A stretch of DNA of 11,853 nt from JALHST01 sp038316335 (GTDB lineage: Bacteria; Bacteroidota; Bacteroidia; Flavobacteriales; Flavobacteriaceae). Below are positions 1 to 7,126 of this stretch, piece by piece. The notes under the pieces are model-generated. The model saw only the letters and a list, made by a program, of their open reading frames with translations. It was not told where the DNA came from and searched no databases. The stretch covers positions 1-11,853 of the forward strand of contig JBBQAM010000079.1 of assembly GCA_038316335.1 (NCBI GenBank), given 5' to 3'. Numbering within the stretch: position 1 is the stretch's first letter; the number at the start of each line of letters is the position of its first letter. Both the position numbers and the translations under genes were made by a program.

Positions 1-306
1 AAAATGTTAAACATTGATTGGACTAAAAAGCAGGTTTATAATAAAATTACTTTTTATACTATTTCTGCAGGTAGAGATTGGATAGTAAAATTAACGAGTT
101 CTTCTCACTATGATGACGACATAACCTTGCATGAAGATCCTAGTAAAAGTCATTCTACTATTTTGAAGCCGGTAGACTTAAATGATTACTCCCTTTGTAA
201 GCTTTACAATACTATAATTGAACGTTTGGAAAAAATCTTAGAGGATGAAACAAATGAAGAAAGCGATTTTGGAGATGATGACCTAGATGATTCTCCAGTA
301 TTTTGA
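1..306 (+). CDS. Acidic-tailed hypothetical protein, possibly 5'-truncated
   Basis: A reading frame of 100 codons from ATG at 4 to TGA at 304-306. The codon before the ATG is AAA and the window begins there, so the true start may lie upstream. I do not recognise the family. The N-terminal two thirds are mixed polar and aromatic with a strand-like pattern (residues about 14-30, YTISAGRDWIVKL). A helical segment follows (about 63-80), and the last 20 residues are strongly acidic (EDETNEESDFGDDDLDDS). There is no signal peptide or membrane segment, so it is probably cytoplasmic. A hairpin lies 55 bp downstream. The composition looks protein-like and AT-rich, as in the following toxin-antitoxin genes. 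That it is a gene is likely but not certain, and nothing can be said of its function. Confidence 0.5.
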   Translation, partial: KMLNIDWTKKQVYNKITFYTISAGRDWIVKLTSSSHYDDDITLHEDPSKSHSTILKPVDLNDYSLCKLYNTIIERLEKILEDETNEESDFGDDDLDDSPVF

Positions 307-360
307 ATTCAAGTTGCCCAGTTTTAAAGAATTTAGTAGTTAATCATTTAATTGAAATAA

Positions 361-400
361 AAAGTGCTGTCAAGTTGGCGTCCCAATTTCCCAGCACTTT
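361..400 (+). terminator. Hairpin, possible terminator
   Basis: A 9-bp perfect outer stem (AAAGTGCTG at 361-369, CAGCACTTT at 392-400) encloses an inner TTGG/CCAA stem (375-378, 383-386). On the plus strand the following tract is only CTTTGTT. On the minus strand the stem runs into TTTTTATTT, a better U-tract. It sits just beyond the first gene, so a terminator, perhaps bidirectional, is the simplest reading. Confidence 0.5.
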
Positions 401-814
401 CTTTGTTAAACCTACGTGTATTTCATGAGGTATCTAAAACTCATGAGGAGTGCGTTTGCATGCATGCCAAAATCACTTTCGCTTAACTTGAAACGGCAAA
501 TTAGTAAAAAGTCATTTTAATTTTAAATCATAAGTAGGCTATTTCTTAACCATGTTATCAACACTTTACTATTTTTCTATATATTGTAATAGGTTATTTC
601 TAAAAATACTGAATAAAGGAAATAAGGTTTGAATCGACTGGAAGTTTTCGGCCTAAGAGAATTTTAGTTCATGGTCTGTTATTTTAATAAATCGGATTTC
701 ATGAATCTCGCAAGCTCGATTTCGCTAACGCGCCAACTTGCCCGATATATATTTCAGCATATCAAGAAAAAAAGAAAAGGTCATTTGAGCAATATTAAAA
801 TCAATTCATTTTAT
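401..814. other. AT-rich intergenic stretch, no gene seen
   Basis: No convincing coding frame or RNA gene is visible. Small features are a direct 8-bp repeat TCATGAGG (423-430 and 441-448) and a 10-bp palindrome GCATGCATGC (458-467). The sequence is AT-rich with many stops in all frames. It could contain decayed sequence, but I could not identify a source. Confidence 0.5.
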
Positions 815-862
815 ATGACAATGATTTTGGTAATTTGTCGTTACTAATAAGACAAATGTCAT
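815..862. promoter_or_regulatory. Nested dyads, candidate operator of the RES-Xre pair
   Basis: ATGACA (815-820) pairs with TGTCAT (857-862). Inside these, ATTTGTC (833-839) pairs with GACAAAT (851-857) across 11 nt. GACA-AA-TGTC (851-860) is also a short dyad by itself, so the half-site GACAAA/TTTGTC recurs. The cluster ends 36 bp before the antitoxin start, next to a weak minus-7-like TATCTTAG (873-880, one mismatch to TAnnTTTG). Xre-type antitoxins commonly autorepress from such sites; that this is the bound site is inference. Confidence 0.45.
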
Positions 863-898
863 TATTTTTTTATATCTTAGATTAATAAAAGTGTAATT

Positions 899-1486
899 AT
901 GGCAACTAAGAAAGAGTCAGGGCGGGCAAAACAGGTCAAAGCCGTAAGTCATGGTGTTAGCTCATATAAAAAAGTTCCTGTCCGGAAAACTGTGAATCAG
1001 AAAAGGGCAGTAGGGGAGGAAATAGAGGTTGCCAAGAATAGGGTTGAATTTACCTTTAAAGGAAATCCACAAAAAATTCTTGAAACAGTATCCTATGATT
1101 GGAATGATGATTCTCGCGGCTTTGAATTGGTAACGGTCATTAGAGATGGTATTGATTATAAAACATTTGAAAGCGTTGCGGTTAAAACACCTCTAAAGGA
1201 TAAAGACTGGGCTATTGTATTGGACACAACTTTACGCACACTCGTCAGATATAAAAAGGATAACAAAACTTTCGCGCCAAAACAAACAGAAAAGATTGTT
1301 GAAATTCAACAGTTAATGCAATACGGGGAAGAAGTTTTTGGAGATATGGATTCCTTTCATTCTTGGCTGATGATAGATAATGTTGCTATGGGCGGTGTAA
1401 GCCCTAAAGAATTGCTAGACACTTCTGTTGGCCTAGGTATTGTAAAAGATGCCTTAGGTAGAATAGAGCATGGTATTTTGGCATGA
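899..1486 (+). CDS. Xre/MbcA/ParS-type antitoxin with toxin-binding (DUF2384) domain
   Basis: Antitoxin of a RES-Xre type II toxin-antitoxin pair. It is expected to bind and block the RES toxin encoded immediately downstream and to repress its own promoter. Residues about 77-137 fit the Xre-like helical DNA-binding region of this family (LVTVIRDGIDYKTFE, then TLRTLVRYKKD in the place of the usual rTl-RRk helix). Residues about 138-195 carry the toxin-binding domain: GEEVFGD, then HSWLMIDNVAMGG, SPKELLDT, and the closing GIVKDALGRIEHGI. The first 75 residues are an extra lysine/arginine-rich N-terminal region with no family signature that I recognise; at 195 aa it is somewhat longer than a minimal member. 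The stop overlaps the toxin ATG (ATGA at 1483-1486), indicating translational coupling. There is no Shine-Dalgarno, and the leader is A-rich. Family assignment is confident from the C-terminus. Confidence 0.88.
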   Translation: MATKKESGRAKQVKAVSHGVSSYKKVPVRKTVNQKRAVGEEIEVAKNRVEFTFKGNPQKILETVSYDWNDDSRGFELVTVIRDGIDYKTFESVAVKTPLKDKDWAIVLDTTLRTLVRYKKDNKTFAPKQTEKIVEIQQLMQYGEEVFGDMDSFHSWLMIDNVAMGGVSPKELLDTSVGLGIVKDALGRIEHGILA

Positions 1487-1947
1487 TTGTTTATAGAATC
1501 GCAAGAGGGAAATACAAAGATGATTTATCAGGGACTGGGGCTGAAATAAATGGGGGCAGATGGAATAACAAAGGAACTCAGGTTTTATATACGGCATCAT
1601 CGATAGCCCTGGCTATGGCGGAAGTTGCGGTGAATGTTCCTTTTGGTATTTTACCTAAAAGTTATTTTGTAATTTCAATTGAAATACCTGATGTCAATAT
1701 CTCCGTTGTTCCTGTCAAGAATTTTAAGGGTACAACATGGAATTCCCATCCACCTTCACATATAACACAGAAAATCGGTGATGATTTCATTAAAGCCAAC
1801 AAAGACCTGATTTTAAAGGTTCCGTCAGTGGTTGCTCCTGGAGATTTTAATTTTTTAATAAATCCCTCACACGTTGAATTTTCAAAGGTCAAAATAATTG
1901 AAAAAAGTCCTTTTAGTTTTGATCAACGATTATTTAAAAAGAAATAA
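1483..1947 (+). CDS. RES-domain toxin
   Basis: Toxin of the RES-Xre pair, 154 aa, the usual size. RES toxins act on NAD+: characterised members degrade it (Res, MbcT) or use it to ADP-ribosylate a host enzyme (ParT). Which chemistry applies here cannot be read from sequence. The family landmarks are all present: YRIARGKY (residues 4-11), LSGTGA (15-20), GGRWN with Arg26 (24-28), LYTA with Tyr36 (35-38), AMAEVAVN with Glu47 (44-51), IGDDF (98-102), VPS with Ser115 (113-115), FNFLINPSH (122-130), and the closing FSFDQRLF. The conserved Arg, Glu and Ser that name the family are intact, so the toxin appears functional. Its ATG overlaps the antitoxin stop by 4 nt. No clear terminator follows. Confidence 0.92.
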   Translation: MIVYRIARGKYKDDLSGTGAEINGGRWNNKGTQVLYTASSIALAMAEVAVNVPFGILPKSYFVISIEIPDVNISVVPVKNFKGTTWNSHPPSHITQKIGDDFIKANKDLILKVPSVVAPGDFNFLINPSHVEFSKVKIIEKSPFSFDQRLFKKK

Positions 1948-2522
1948 TCTGTTCGAATAATAAATATTTAGACATTATATCAAAAAGAACTTTAAAAAGA
2001 TTTCTTTGGGACACGAAGGGGTAGCAAGGGCTTAGAAATTTGCTCGCTTTTCCAACGCTGGATCTCGCTCATATTTTAAAAGGTCTACTAGACCTTCCAA
2101 AATACTGCCGTTAGCTGTTACGGCAAACTGACGAGAATATCCTGAAAAATTTACAGAAACTTTCTACTGGAAATGCACTCAACATCAACTCGCTCAAATT
2201 TCCAAAGGTTCTCAACCTTTTGAATTTATGTCGTGGTGTTGGCAAGCGGCTGAGAATAGAGTAAAAATGAGGTTGGTGCGCGGCTATTTGGTCCTGAAGC
2301 AAGTTCGGGACAGGCGCCACGGCAAATTATGGAACAAATGAAAATATGCGTCGCAGACACCGCTTAAAAAAGTTTAATGACCCTGTTGTATGTTTTAATC
2401 GATTCTCAGCGCTTGAGGGATATTTTATATAATATAGAAATGCAAAGCATTCATGAGCACCTTTAAAAAATAAATAAAATATTGAGAATAATTATGGCTT
2501 TTGAATTTGAACAAACCTTTCA
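1948..2522. other. Non-coding, hairpin-rich stretch with a possible gene relic
   Basis: No intact gene is seen. Several short perfect palindromes occur: AAGGTCTA-c-TAGACCTT (2080-2096), TGCCGT/ACGGCA (2106-2111, 2120-2125), AAAGGTT-ctc-AACCTTT (2204-2220), and GTCCTGAA/TTCGGGAC with one G-U pair (2291-2311). A start-less open frame of about 50 codons on the plus strand (2115-2267, ending GKRLRIE and TAA) looks mildly protein-like, and an opposing minus-strand frame covers the same bases. Either could be a relic, or the whole could be a dispersed intergenic repeat. The sequence alone does not decide. Confidence 0.4.
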
Positions 2523-2642
2523 GTAAAACGGCTTTGACATAATATCGAACGATATAATACGCTTACGCGTAATTATATCTGATATTATATCAAATACAAT
2601 AGTATGCGCCGTTTTACACATTAACCATATTTGTTCCATAAT
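2326..2642. repeat. Segment bounded by 14-bp inverted repeats
   Basis: ATTATGGAACAAAT at 2326-2339 is exactly reverse-complementary to 2629-2642. The two copies bound 317 bp that contain the large palindrome at 2523-2617. No transposase frame is inside. It could be a non-autonomous palindromic element or simply a shared protein-binding site. Confidence 0.4.
2523..2617. repeat. Large near-complete palindrome (about 95 nt)
   Basis: Nested arms pair almost throughout: GTAAAACGGC (2523-2532) with GCCGTTTTAC (2608-2617); TTTG (2533-2536) with CAAA (2591-2594); ATAATATC (2539-2546) with GATATTAT (2581-2588); GATATAAT (2551-2558) with ATTATATC (2572-2579); ACGC (2559-2562) with GCGT (2567-2570), closing on TTAC. 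The main asymmetry is a 13-nt bulge (2595-2607) on the right arm. This is too long and too regular for a simple terminator. It could be a palindromic mobile element or a folded recombination site. Confidence 0.7.
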
Positions 2643-2652
2643 ATATATTATG
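2637..2652. repeat. Perfect 16-bp AT palindrome
   Basis: CATAATATATATTATG is its own reverse complement. It overlaps the right 14-bp inverted repeat and lies 20 bp beyond the large palindrome. It could be part of the same element. Confidence 0.5.
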
Positions 2653-2792
2653 TAAAATAGATTATTTTGAATCCTACTTCCCAATGGTTCCTTGCATATA
2701 AATATTTGTGCAAATAATCCCAGCCGCATCGACCCGCAGCCCCTAAAAATCATCCACCGGATAATTTTATAGGGATCTCGTATGTAAAATAG
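2649..2792. repeat. 12-bp direct repeats TATGTAAAATAG
   Basis: TATGTAAAATAG occurs at 2649-2660 and again at 2781-2792, 120 bp apart. Both copies are followed by a similar AT-rich heptamer (attattt / gatattt). The intervening DNA (2661-2780) has no gene. Repeats like this can arise by target duplication or slippage. Confidence 0.4.
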
Positions 2793-2801
2793 GATATTTA
2801 G

Positions 2802-2827
2802 AGGAGGATGCTAATATTCCCCCTCCT
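2802..2827 (-). terminator. GC-rich hairpin downstream of the DUF4251 gene
   Basis: AGGAGG (2802-2807) pairs with CCTCCT (2822-2827) across 14 nt, about 70 bp beyond the stop of the minus-strand gene. On the minus strand it is followed by a mixed AT tract rather than a clean U-run, so its role as a terminator is tentative. Confidence 0.3.
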
Positions 2828-2895
2828 GGCACAAAGGTTCCTATCAAATAGCCAGTTTTTGTAGCTTTTTAAAACGTGGCCTACCGTACCAACAC

Positions 2896-3456
2896 CTATA
2901 ATTGTGCCACCACATCCTTAAGGCCGCTAACGGTGCCTTCATAGCGAATAAACGTACGCTCAGAACTCGTTACATTGATCCTACTTGATAAGTTGGCGTA
3001 CAGCAACACATCGACATCATACAATTCAGAGGCTTTGCGGATATTGAATTTAAGCCGGTAACTTTTATTCTTTGCGTCGTGTGTAATTGTAAGTTCTTTG
3101 GCCAGGCCTTTGAATTCAATGGCGCTGCTAGCACCATAACCACCGCCAGAGCGTCGTTCCCCAAAATACGGTAGATATGCCGCGACCGAATCGCCTTGCA
3201 TTCTTAAATAACTACCATCGCCCATCATGTTGATCCGACCGGCACTATTGCCCGGACCCAACAGACCACTTTGTGAAATAGAGTTCAGCGTCGTAGAAGA
3301 TTGCGGAAACGCATGGTCTACGATCACCTCAAAAGCCTTTTGTGCGACCATCTCCTTTAATTCCCTGTTATCTATCTGATTGTCAACTGTTTTAGAAGTC
3401 GTGCTACAGCCCAGAACCACAAGGGCTATAATCACAATTAGAACATTATTTTTCAT
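2896..3456 (-). CDS. DUF4251-family lipoprotein
   Basis: A secreted lipoprotein of 186 aa resembling the Bacteroidota family DUF4251, whose function is unknown. The chosen start (CAT at 3454-3456) gives MKNN followed by a hydrophobic stretch and the lipobox VVLGC, with Cys17 as the lipidated residue. A longer in-frame start at 3489 would put 11 non-signal-like residues before this and is less likely. After a polar linker and helix (about 30-48, KEMVAQKAFEVIVDHA, then FP), the body shows the family hallmarks: the DSVAAYLPYFGE motif (about 90-100), a glycine-rich loop (RRSGGGYGA), the strand-rich IEFKG and SYRLKFNI segments, and a closing ERTFIRYEGTVS strand pair. No promoter box is obvious upstream. 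It is separated by 143 bp from the next gene on the same strand, so it may or may not be co-transcribed with it. Confidence 0.82.
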   Translation of the reverse strand: MKNNVLIVIIALVVLGCSTTSKTVDNQIDNRELKEMVAQKAFEVIVDHAFPQSSTTLNSISQSGLLGPGNSAGRINMMGDGSYLRMQGDSVAAYLPYFGERRSGGGYGASSAIEFKGLAKELTITHDAKNKSYRLKFNIRKASELYDVDVLLYANLSSRINVTSSERTFIRYEGTVSGLKDVVAQL

Positions 3457-3599
3457 CTTTTGTATGTTTATATAGCAAATCGACCCCATACAGGCATTCC
3501 CCGAATTTTCAATACCGAGCCAATCTATTGTTGTTTAACGTTTTGAAAACCAACCAATAAGGTACGAAATTTTGGGACATAAAATTAAAAACGGGGGTA

Positions 3600-4817
3600 T
3601 TATAGTCGGTCGACCCTAACAAAGGCCGTTTTCACGCTATTGCCCGATTCACTCACGTCCGTCCATGCGAAGAGCACCCTGTCGCCCATCCGGGCCATTT
3701 GTGGAAAACCAGTACTTCTAGCCGCATCTAAATATGTAATTGTCAATGGTTTTGATTTTATATGGTCGCGTGTTACTTTAATCACTTTTACAACCGCCCG
3801 CTCGTCAAGGGTCTCCATATAGCTGACCAATGCTGCATCGTCATCTAACAGCATGACATCTACACGCCCCATGACATTCGTATCCGAAATGGTGATCGGA
3901 TCGTCAAAATTGGCGCCTCCATCCTTTGAGAAAATAATTTTCACACTTGGTTTTTCATGGGCCGCGGTAAACCAAGCAATGACTAGATTGTTACCCAGTG
4001 CCGCCGCTTTGGGTCCGTTTACCGGACACCCCTTGATCTGCCAATTGTCATCATAAATCGTTTTAGGGGCCGTCCACTCCCCTGCCACGTTTCGTACGAT
4101 ACTGATGTCCCGTATTTCGGCCTCTGATCGATCCCGGTAGATCACCACGGGTCCGTTATCGGTAATCGCCGCCGTGGTCTGGCAACAATCACAGGTTCGG
4201 GCGTCTAATTCGGTTTCGTTGGTACGGTTGCCCATAGCGTCGACTTCGGCGGACCGGATGGTCATGGGCCCCCCGGTCTCTCCTTGCGATGCAACCGTAT
4301 TACGGCCATCGAGCCAGCATACGAAAAAGGTCGTATCGGTATAAGGCAAGATGCTTACAAAGCCATGTTCTGCGGGCTTCCCATCATCATTCAAGGGCAG
4401 ATTGTTTCGCCATAGCGTCTCCCCTTTCGGCAAGGCACTTAATTTCACGTCATAGGAATAGGTGCCGCTGCTTGATTTCTTCAGCGTATGGGCCAAGAGA
4501 TTTCCCTTATTTTCTGCAAGTACCGGAAAATCGGCCCAATTCACGAACCAATCGGTACCTCGCACAATTTCCTGGGGATCCTGCCACGCGCTATCACGGA
4601 TTTCAGCATATTTTAAAATGGCCAAGCTATCACCTTCCCGTTCTACCCAGGACATCAAAACACCCTTGTTCGTCGGAAACAAATAGGGCAACGAACTCGC
4701 CGACCCAGCCGGATTTTCAATCGCAATTACCAAGGGAGCCTCTTTTTTTGGGTTGCGCTCGCACGCATGTATAAATATTGTTAAAATACTTATTACAAGA
4801 TATTTATGATAGTTCAT
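3600..4817 (-). CDS. Sialidase-like beta-propeller lipoprotein with a Cys-x-Cys-Cys cluster
   Basis: An exported 405-aa protein, probably a lipoprotein: hydrophobic residues 6-18 end in IHAC with Cys19 (the -2 His makes the lipobox slightly unusual). The ATG is preceded directly by an in-frame TAA, fixing the start. The body is built of repeated beta segments with an Asp-box-like FSKDGGANF at 296-304 (S-x-D-G-G-x-x-F), suggesting a sialidase/BNR-type propeller. Other marked motifs are NWADFP (93-98), CWLDGR (167-172), RTCDCCQTT (207-215, with Cys209, 211 and 212), YRDRSEAEIRDIS (227-239) and GCPVNGP (263-269, with Cys264). The Cys cluster plus Cys264 could bind metal or form disulfides. It is not a feature of classical sialidases, so I do not claim sialidase activity. 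Upstream on the same strand, beyond the heptamer array, lies a TlpA-type thioredoxin. Confidence 0.72.
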   Translation of the reverse strand: MNYHKYLVISILTIFIHACERNPKKEAPLVIAIENPAGSASSLPYLFPTNKGVLMSWVEREGDSLAILKYAEIRDSAWQDPQEIVRGTDWFVNWADFPVLAENKGNLLAHTLKKSSSGTYSYDVKLSALPKGETLWRNNLPLNDDGKPAEHGFVSILPYTDTTFFVCWLDGRNTVASQGETGGPMTIRSAEVDAMGNRTNETELDARTCDCCQTTAAITDNGPVVIYRDRSEAEIRDISIVRNVAGEWTAPKTIYDDNWQIKGCPVNGPKAAALGNNLVIAWFTAAHEKPSVKIIFSKDGGANFDDPITISDTNVMGRVDVMLLDDDAALVSYMETLDERAVVKVIKVTRDHIKSKPLTITYLDAARSTGFPQMARMGDRVLFAWTDVSESGNSVKTAFVRVDRL

Positions 4818-4902
4818 TTAAATAAATAGTTGATTATTTTATTATCGATTGAATATATACCACCTACTGTGTTCCTTGTTCTTTGCACTTCCCACAATTT
4901 CA

Positions 4903-4928
4903 TCCTCCGAAGCTTTGGGCGAAGGAGG

Positions 4929-4929
<1 letters not shown>
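4903..4929. repeat. Cap hairpin of the heptamer array
   Basis: TCCTCC (4903-4908) pairs with GGAGGA (4924-4929) around the core GAAGCTTTGGGCGAA. The core closely matches that of the four inserts inside the array (GAAGCCTTGGCGTA), but the arms are entirely different and still complementary. The final A is shared with the first heptamer. It therefore looks like a diverged fifth member of the insert family at the array's edge. Confidence 0.6.
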
Positions 4930-5365
<436 letters not shown>

Positions 5366-5367
<2 letters not shown>

Positions 5368-5875
5368 ACCGAACCCCCCGCAACCTTTCGATTACCGCCT
5401 CGCTGTCCCAGTCCACTCCGCCTTCTATGGTTGCTACCTTCTCCCCTTCCGAATTATAGATAAAGGTGGTCGGCAGCGCACTGATCTGCAAGGCTGCGAG
5501 GGTTCCGTTGAGTCGTAGGTAGGTAAAATCAAAATTCTTTTTAGTCTTAAAATCGTTTATGATCTTGGTTGACTGCTCCGAAGCCAATAAAAAAACAAAA
5601 TCCTCCTTTTCCAAAATCGTCTGGGCCCGGAGCAAGGAAGGCATTTCTTCAAGGCAGGGCCGACACCAGGTGGCCCAAAAATTTACGAGTACCTTTTTGC
5701 CCATAAAATTGGCCAGCGCTACCGAATTACCTTCCAAATCCTCAAAAAGGGGGGCTTGTTCAGCAAGTTGACGCTGTTTGACTGACGTTTCGGTGGTCTT
5801 CTTGTCCTCCTTGTTGCCGGACCGACACCCGAGGACAAACCCTAAAACCACCAAAACAACGATTCGTACGCGCAC
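5366..5875 (-). CDS. TlpA-type thioredoxin-fold lipoprotein
   Basis: An envelope thiol-disulfide oxidoreductase of the TlpA/ResA type, 169 aa. The N-terminus (residues 3-17) is hydrophobic and ends in the lipobox VLGC, Cys17 being the lipidated residue; a polar, charged linker follows. The thioredoxin domain spans about 38-167: VLVNFWATWCRPC holds the catalytic Cys71-x-x-Cys74, EEMPSLLRAQ follows, the cis-proline is Pro135 in ALPTTFIY, and the GEKVATIEGGVDW hairpin closes the fold. The start is GTG (5873-5875), because an in-frame TAG lies three codons upstream and no ATG intervenes. A good minus-7 box lies about 22 bp upstream of the GTG. The stop codon overlaps the heptamer array, so the array may have replaced the native 3' flank. 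The Cys-rich propeller gene lies next downstream on the same strand and is a possible partner (inference). Confidence 0.9.
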
Positions 5876-5896
5876 AACTTTCTATTTTAAGTTGAT

Positions 5897-5904
5897 CAAA
5901 GGTA
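5897..5904 (-). promoter_or_regulatory. Candidate Bacteroidota minus-7 box for the tlpA-like gene
   Basis: On the minus strand this reads TACCTTTG, a full match to TAnnTTTG, and would start transcription about 15 nt before the GTG. No convincing minus-33 TTTG stands at the expected distance, so the call rests on the minus-7 box and its position. Confidence 0.5.
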
Positions 5905-6126
5905 CTAAAAAATCAAAATTTGCCGAGTCATCGCACGAAGACCCTTTTTATGTATTTTTAGTAGGTTTAATGACTGGGCTTGCGTGCTATTAACGGCCGT
6001 AATAATTATCGAGACCCGGAAAAAACCTATTATAGGTAAATGCGCTCGACCAATTCCTGAGCGGAAACGCGCCAAATCTGTTTCCGAACCGATTACAGTC
6101 CGTTATAAATAATGATATAAAACCAA
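5905..6126. other. Divergent intergenic region
   Basis: This lies between the minus-strand tlpA-like gene and the plus-strand barrel gene. It holds a 13-nt palindrome ACCTATTATAGGT (6025-6037) and an inverted repeat CGGAAAC/GTTTCCG with an 11-nt spacer (6062-6068, 6080-6086), the latter about 40 bp before the barrel start and possibly an operator. No TAnnTTTG box for the plus-strand gene was found. Confidence 0.4.
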
Positions 6127-7077
6127 ATGAAGTTTAGATTCCGGAAAATCAACACGATGTACATCAAAAAGGGGTTGCTGAGCGCAACCTTTATTTTATC
6201 GATGTTCAACCTCTATTGTCAGGAGTATTTCGACTTGGCCAAGGTATCCTATGCCACCACTCCCAATAATGATTTCGACATGGGTCTCCCCGGAAGCAGC
6301 ATCCGCGAATGGGGGCTGCAGCTTAATCTTCCTATAGTGCTTACTGAAAAATCTGTGCTACTTACCGGGTTTTCGGGTAACAGTACCTTGGTTGGCCTGG
6401 ATCCAGCTTTGACGAAAGATACGCAATTGCATGCCTTGGGAATCTCATTCGGACTCAATCGGACCTATTCAGACACCTGGTCGGCCACCTATATGGTGCT
6501 TCCAAAAATATCGGCCGATTTTAGCCATGCCTTTTCCAAAGGATTTCAATTGGGACTTTTGACCTTGATCAGCAAGAAAAAATCGCCACAGTTCACAGTT
6601 CGCTTTGGCGTCTATACCAATACCGAGGAATATGGCCTTTTGATTGTACCCTTGCTGGGTGGGTATTATCAAAGTCCGGATAGGCGCTTTGAGGCCGATT
6701 TACTGTTGCCGGCAACGGTCGACCTGAATTACCGGGTGGGCAGAAAGACCAGGATCGGCATGAATTTCGACGGCTTAGGCACCACCTATGCGATCGATAC
6801 CCAAAATTATGGGGCTAGTTATGTGCAAAAATCCTCAAACGAACTTTTTGCATATGTCCGATACCCCATAAGTAAATCGCTGCTATTAAATTTCAGGACT
6901 GGGTATGCCTTCTTTAGGAAGTATAAAGTGTATAATGCCGATGACAAAGTCGATTTCTCGATAGCCTCCATTTATTTTGGCGACCAGAGAACACCATTGA
7001 ATACCCCTTTCAAAGACGGATTTATCTTTAAGGTCGATTTTATTTACCGGATTTATTTCGATCAGGTTTCTAAATAA
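6127..7077 (+). CDS. Outer-membrane beta-barrel-like protein (DUF6268-like)
   Basis: A probable outer-membrane barrel protein of 316 aa (306 if translation starts at the second Met, 6157). A basic N-terminus and a hydrophobic segment (about 16-30) end in LYC-QEYF. Cleavage before Gln32 is typical of Bacteroidota exported proteins, so Cys31 is more likely the last signal residue than a lipidation site. The remainder consists of alternating amphipathic strands separated by Gly/Asn/Asp turns, for example WGLQLNLPIVL, ALGISFGLNRTY, WSATYMVLPKISADFS, FTVRFGVYTNTEEYGL and FKVDFIYRIYF near the C-terminus. The pattern recalls the uncharacterised barrel family DUF6268; I hold that name loosely. The gene stands alone, convergent with the hydroxylase gene. 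No enzymatic motif is seen. Confidence 0.72.
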   Translation: MKFRFRKINTMYIKKGLLSATFILSMFNLYCQEYFDLAKVSYATTPNNDFDMGLPGSSIREWGLQLNLPIVLTEKSVLLTGFSGNSTLVGLDPALTKDTQLHALGISFGLNRTYSDTWSATYMVLPKISADFSHAFSKGFQLGLLTLISKKKSPQFTVRFGVYTNTEEYGLLIVPLLGGYYQSPDRRFEADLLLPATVDLNYRVGRKTRIGMNFDGLGTTYAIDTQNYGASYVQKSSNELFAYVRYPISKSLLLNFRTGYAFFRKYKVYNADDKVDFSIASIYFGDQRTPLNTPFKDGFIFKVDFIYRIYFDQVSK

Positions 7078-7087
7078 ATTTGATTGC

Positions 7088-7108
7088 AAATACTGGATCC
7101 ATGTATTT
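7088..7108. terminator. Weak hairpin between convergent genes
   Basis: AAATAC (7088-7093) pairs with GTATTT (7103-7108), and the loop contains the palindrome TGGATCCA. It lies between the convergent barrel and hydroxylase genes. It is AT-rich with no U-run, so terminator function is only a possibility. Confidence 0.25.
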
Positions 7109-7126
7109 ACGACAAGCTACTTAGTG

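Noticed and set aside
371..740. 10-bp inverted repeat CAAGTTGGCG (371-380) and CGCCAACTTG (731-740)
   Set aside because: Ten matching bases over this distance can occur by chance, the flanks do not extend the match, and nothing between suggests a mobile element.
2111..2320. 69-codon minus-strand frame
   Set aside because: No recognisable domain, it overlaps several hairpins, and the opposite strand is equally open; kept only as possible repeat or relic.
2523..2617. Integron attC site
   Set aside because: The folded shape with a bulge is suggestive, but the ends do not match the RYYYAAC and GTTRRRY core sites and no integrase or cassette array is seen.
2520..2753. 77-codon minus-strand frame
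   Set aside because: It runs through the large palindrome and its composition reflects that repeat rather than a protein.
3568..3586. AT hairpin after the propeller gene as a terminator
   Set aside because: The six A-T pairs are weak and no U-run follows on the minus strand.
4289..4774. 161-codon plus-strand frame
   Set aside because: It is antisense to the well-supported propeller gene and has low-complexity Arg/Ser/His composition typical of a shadow frame.
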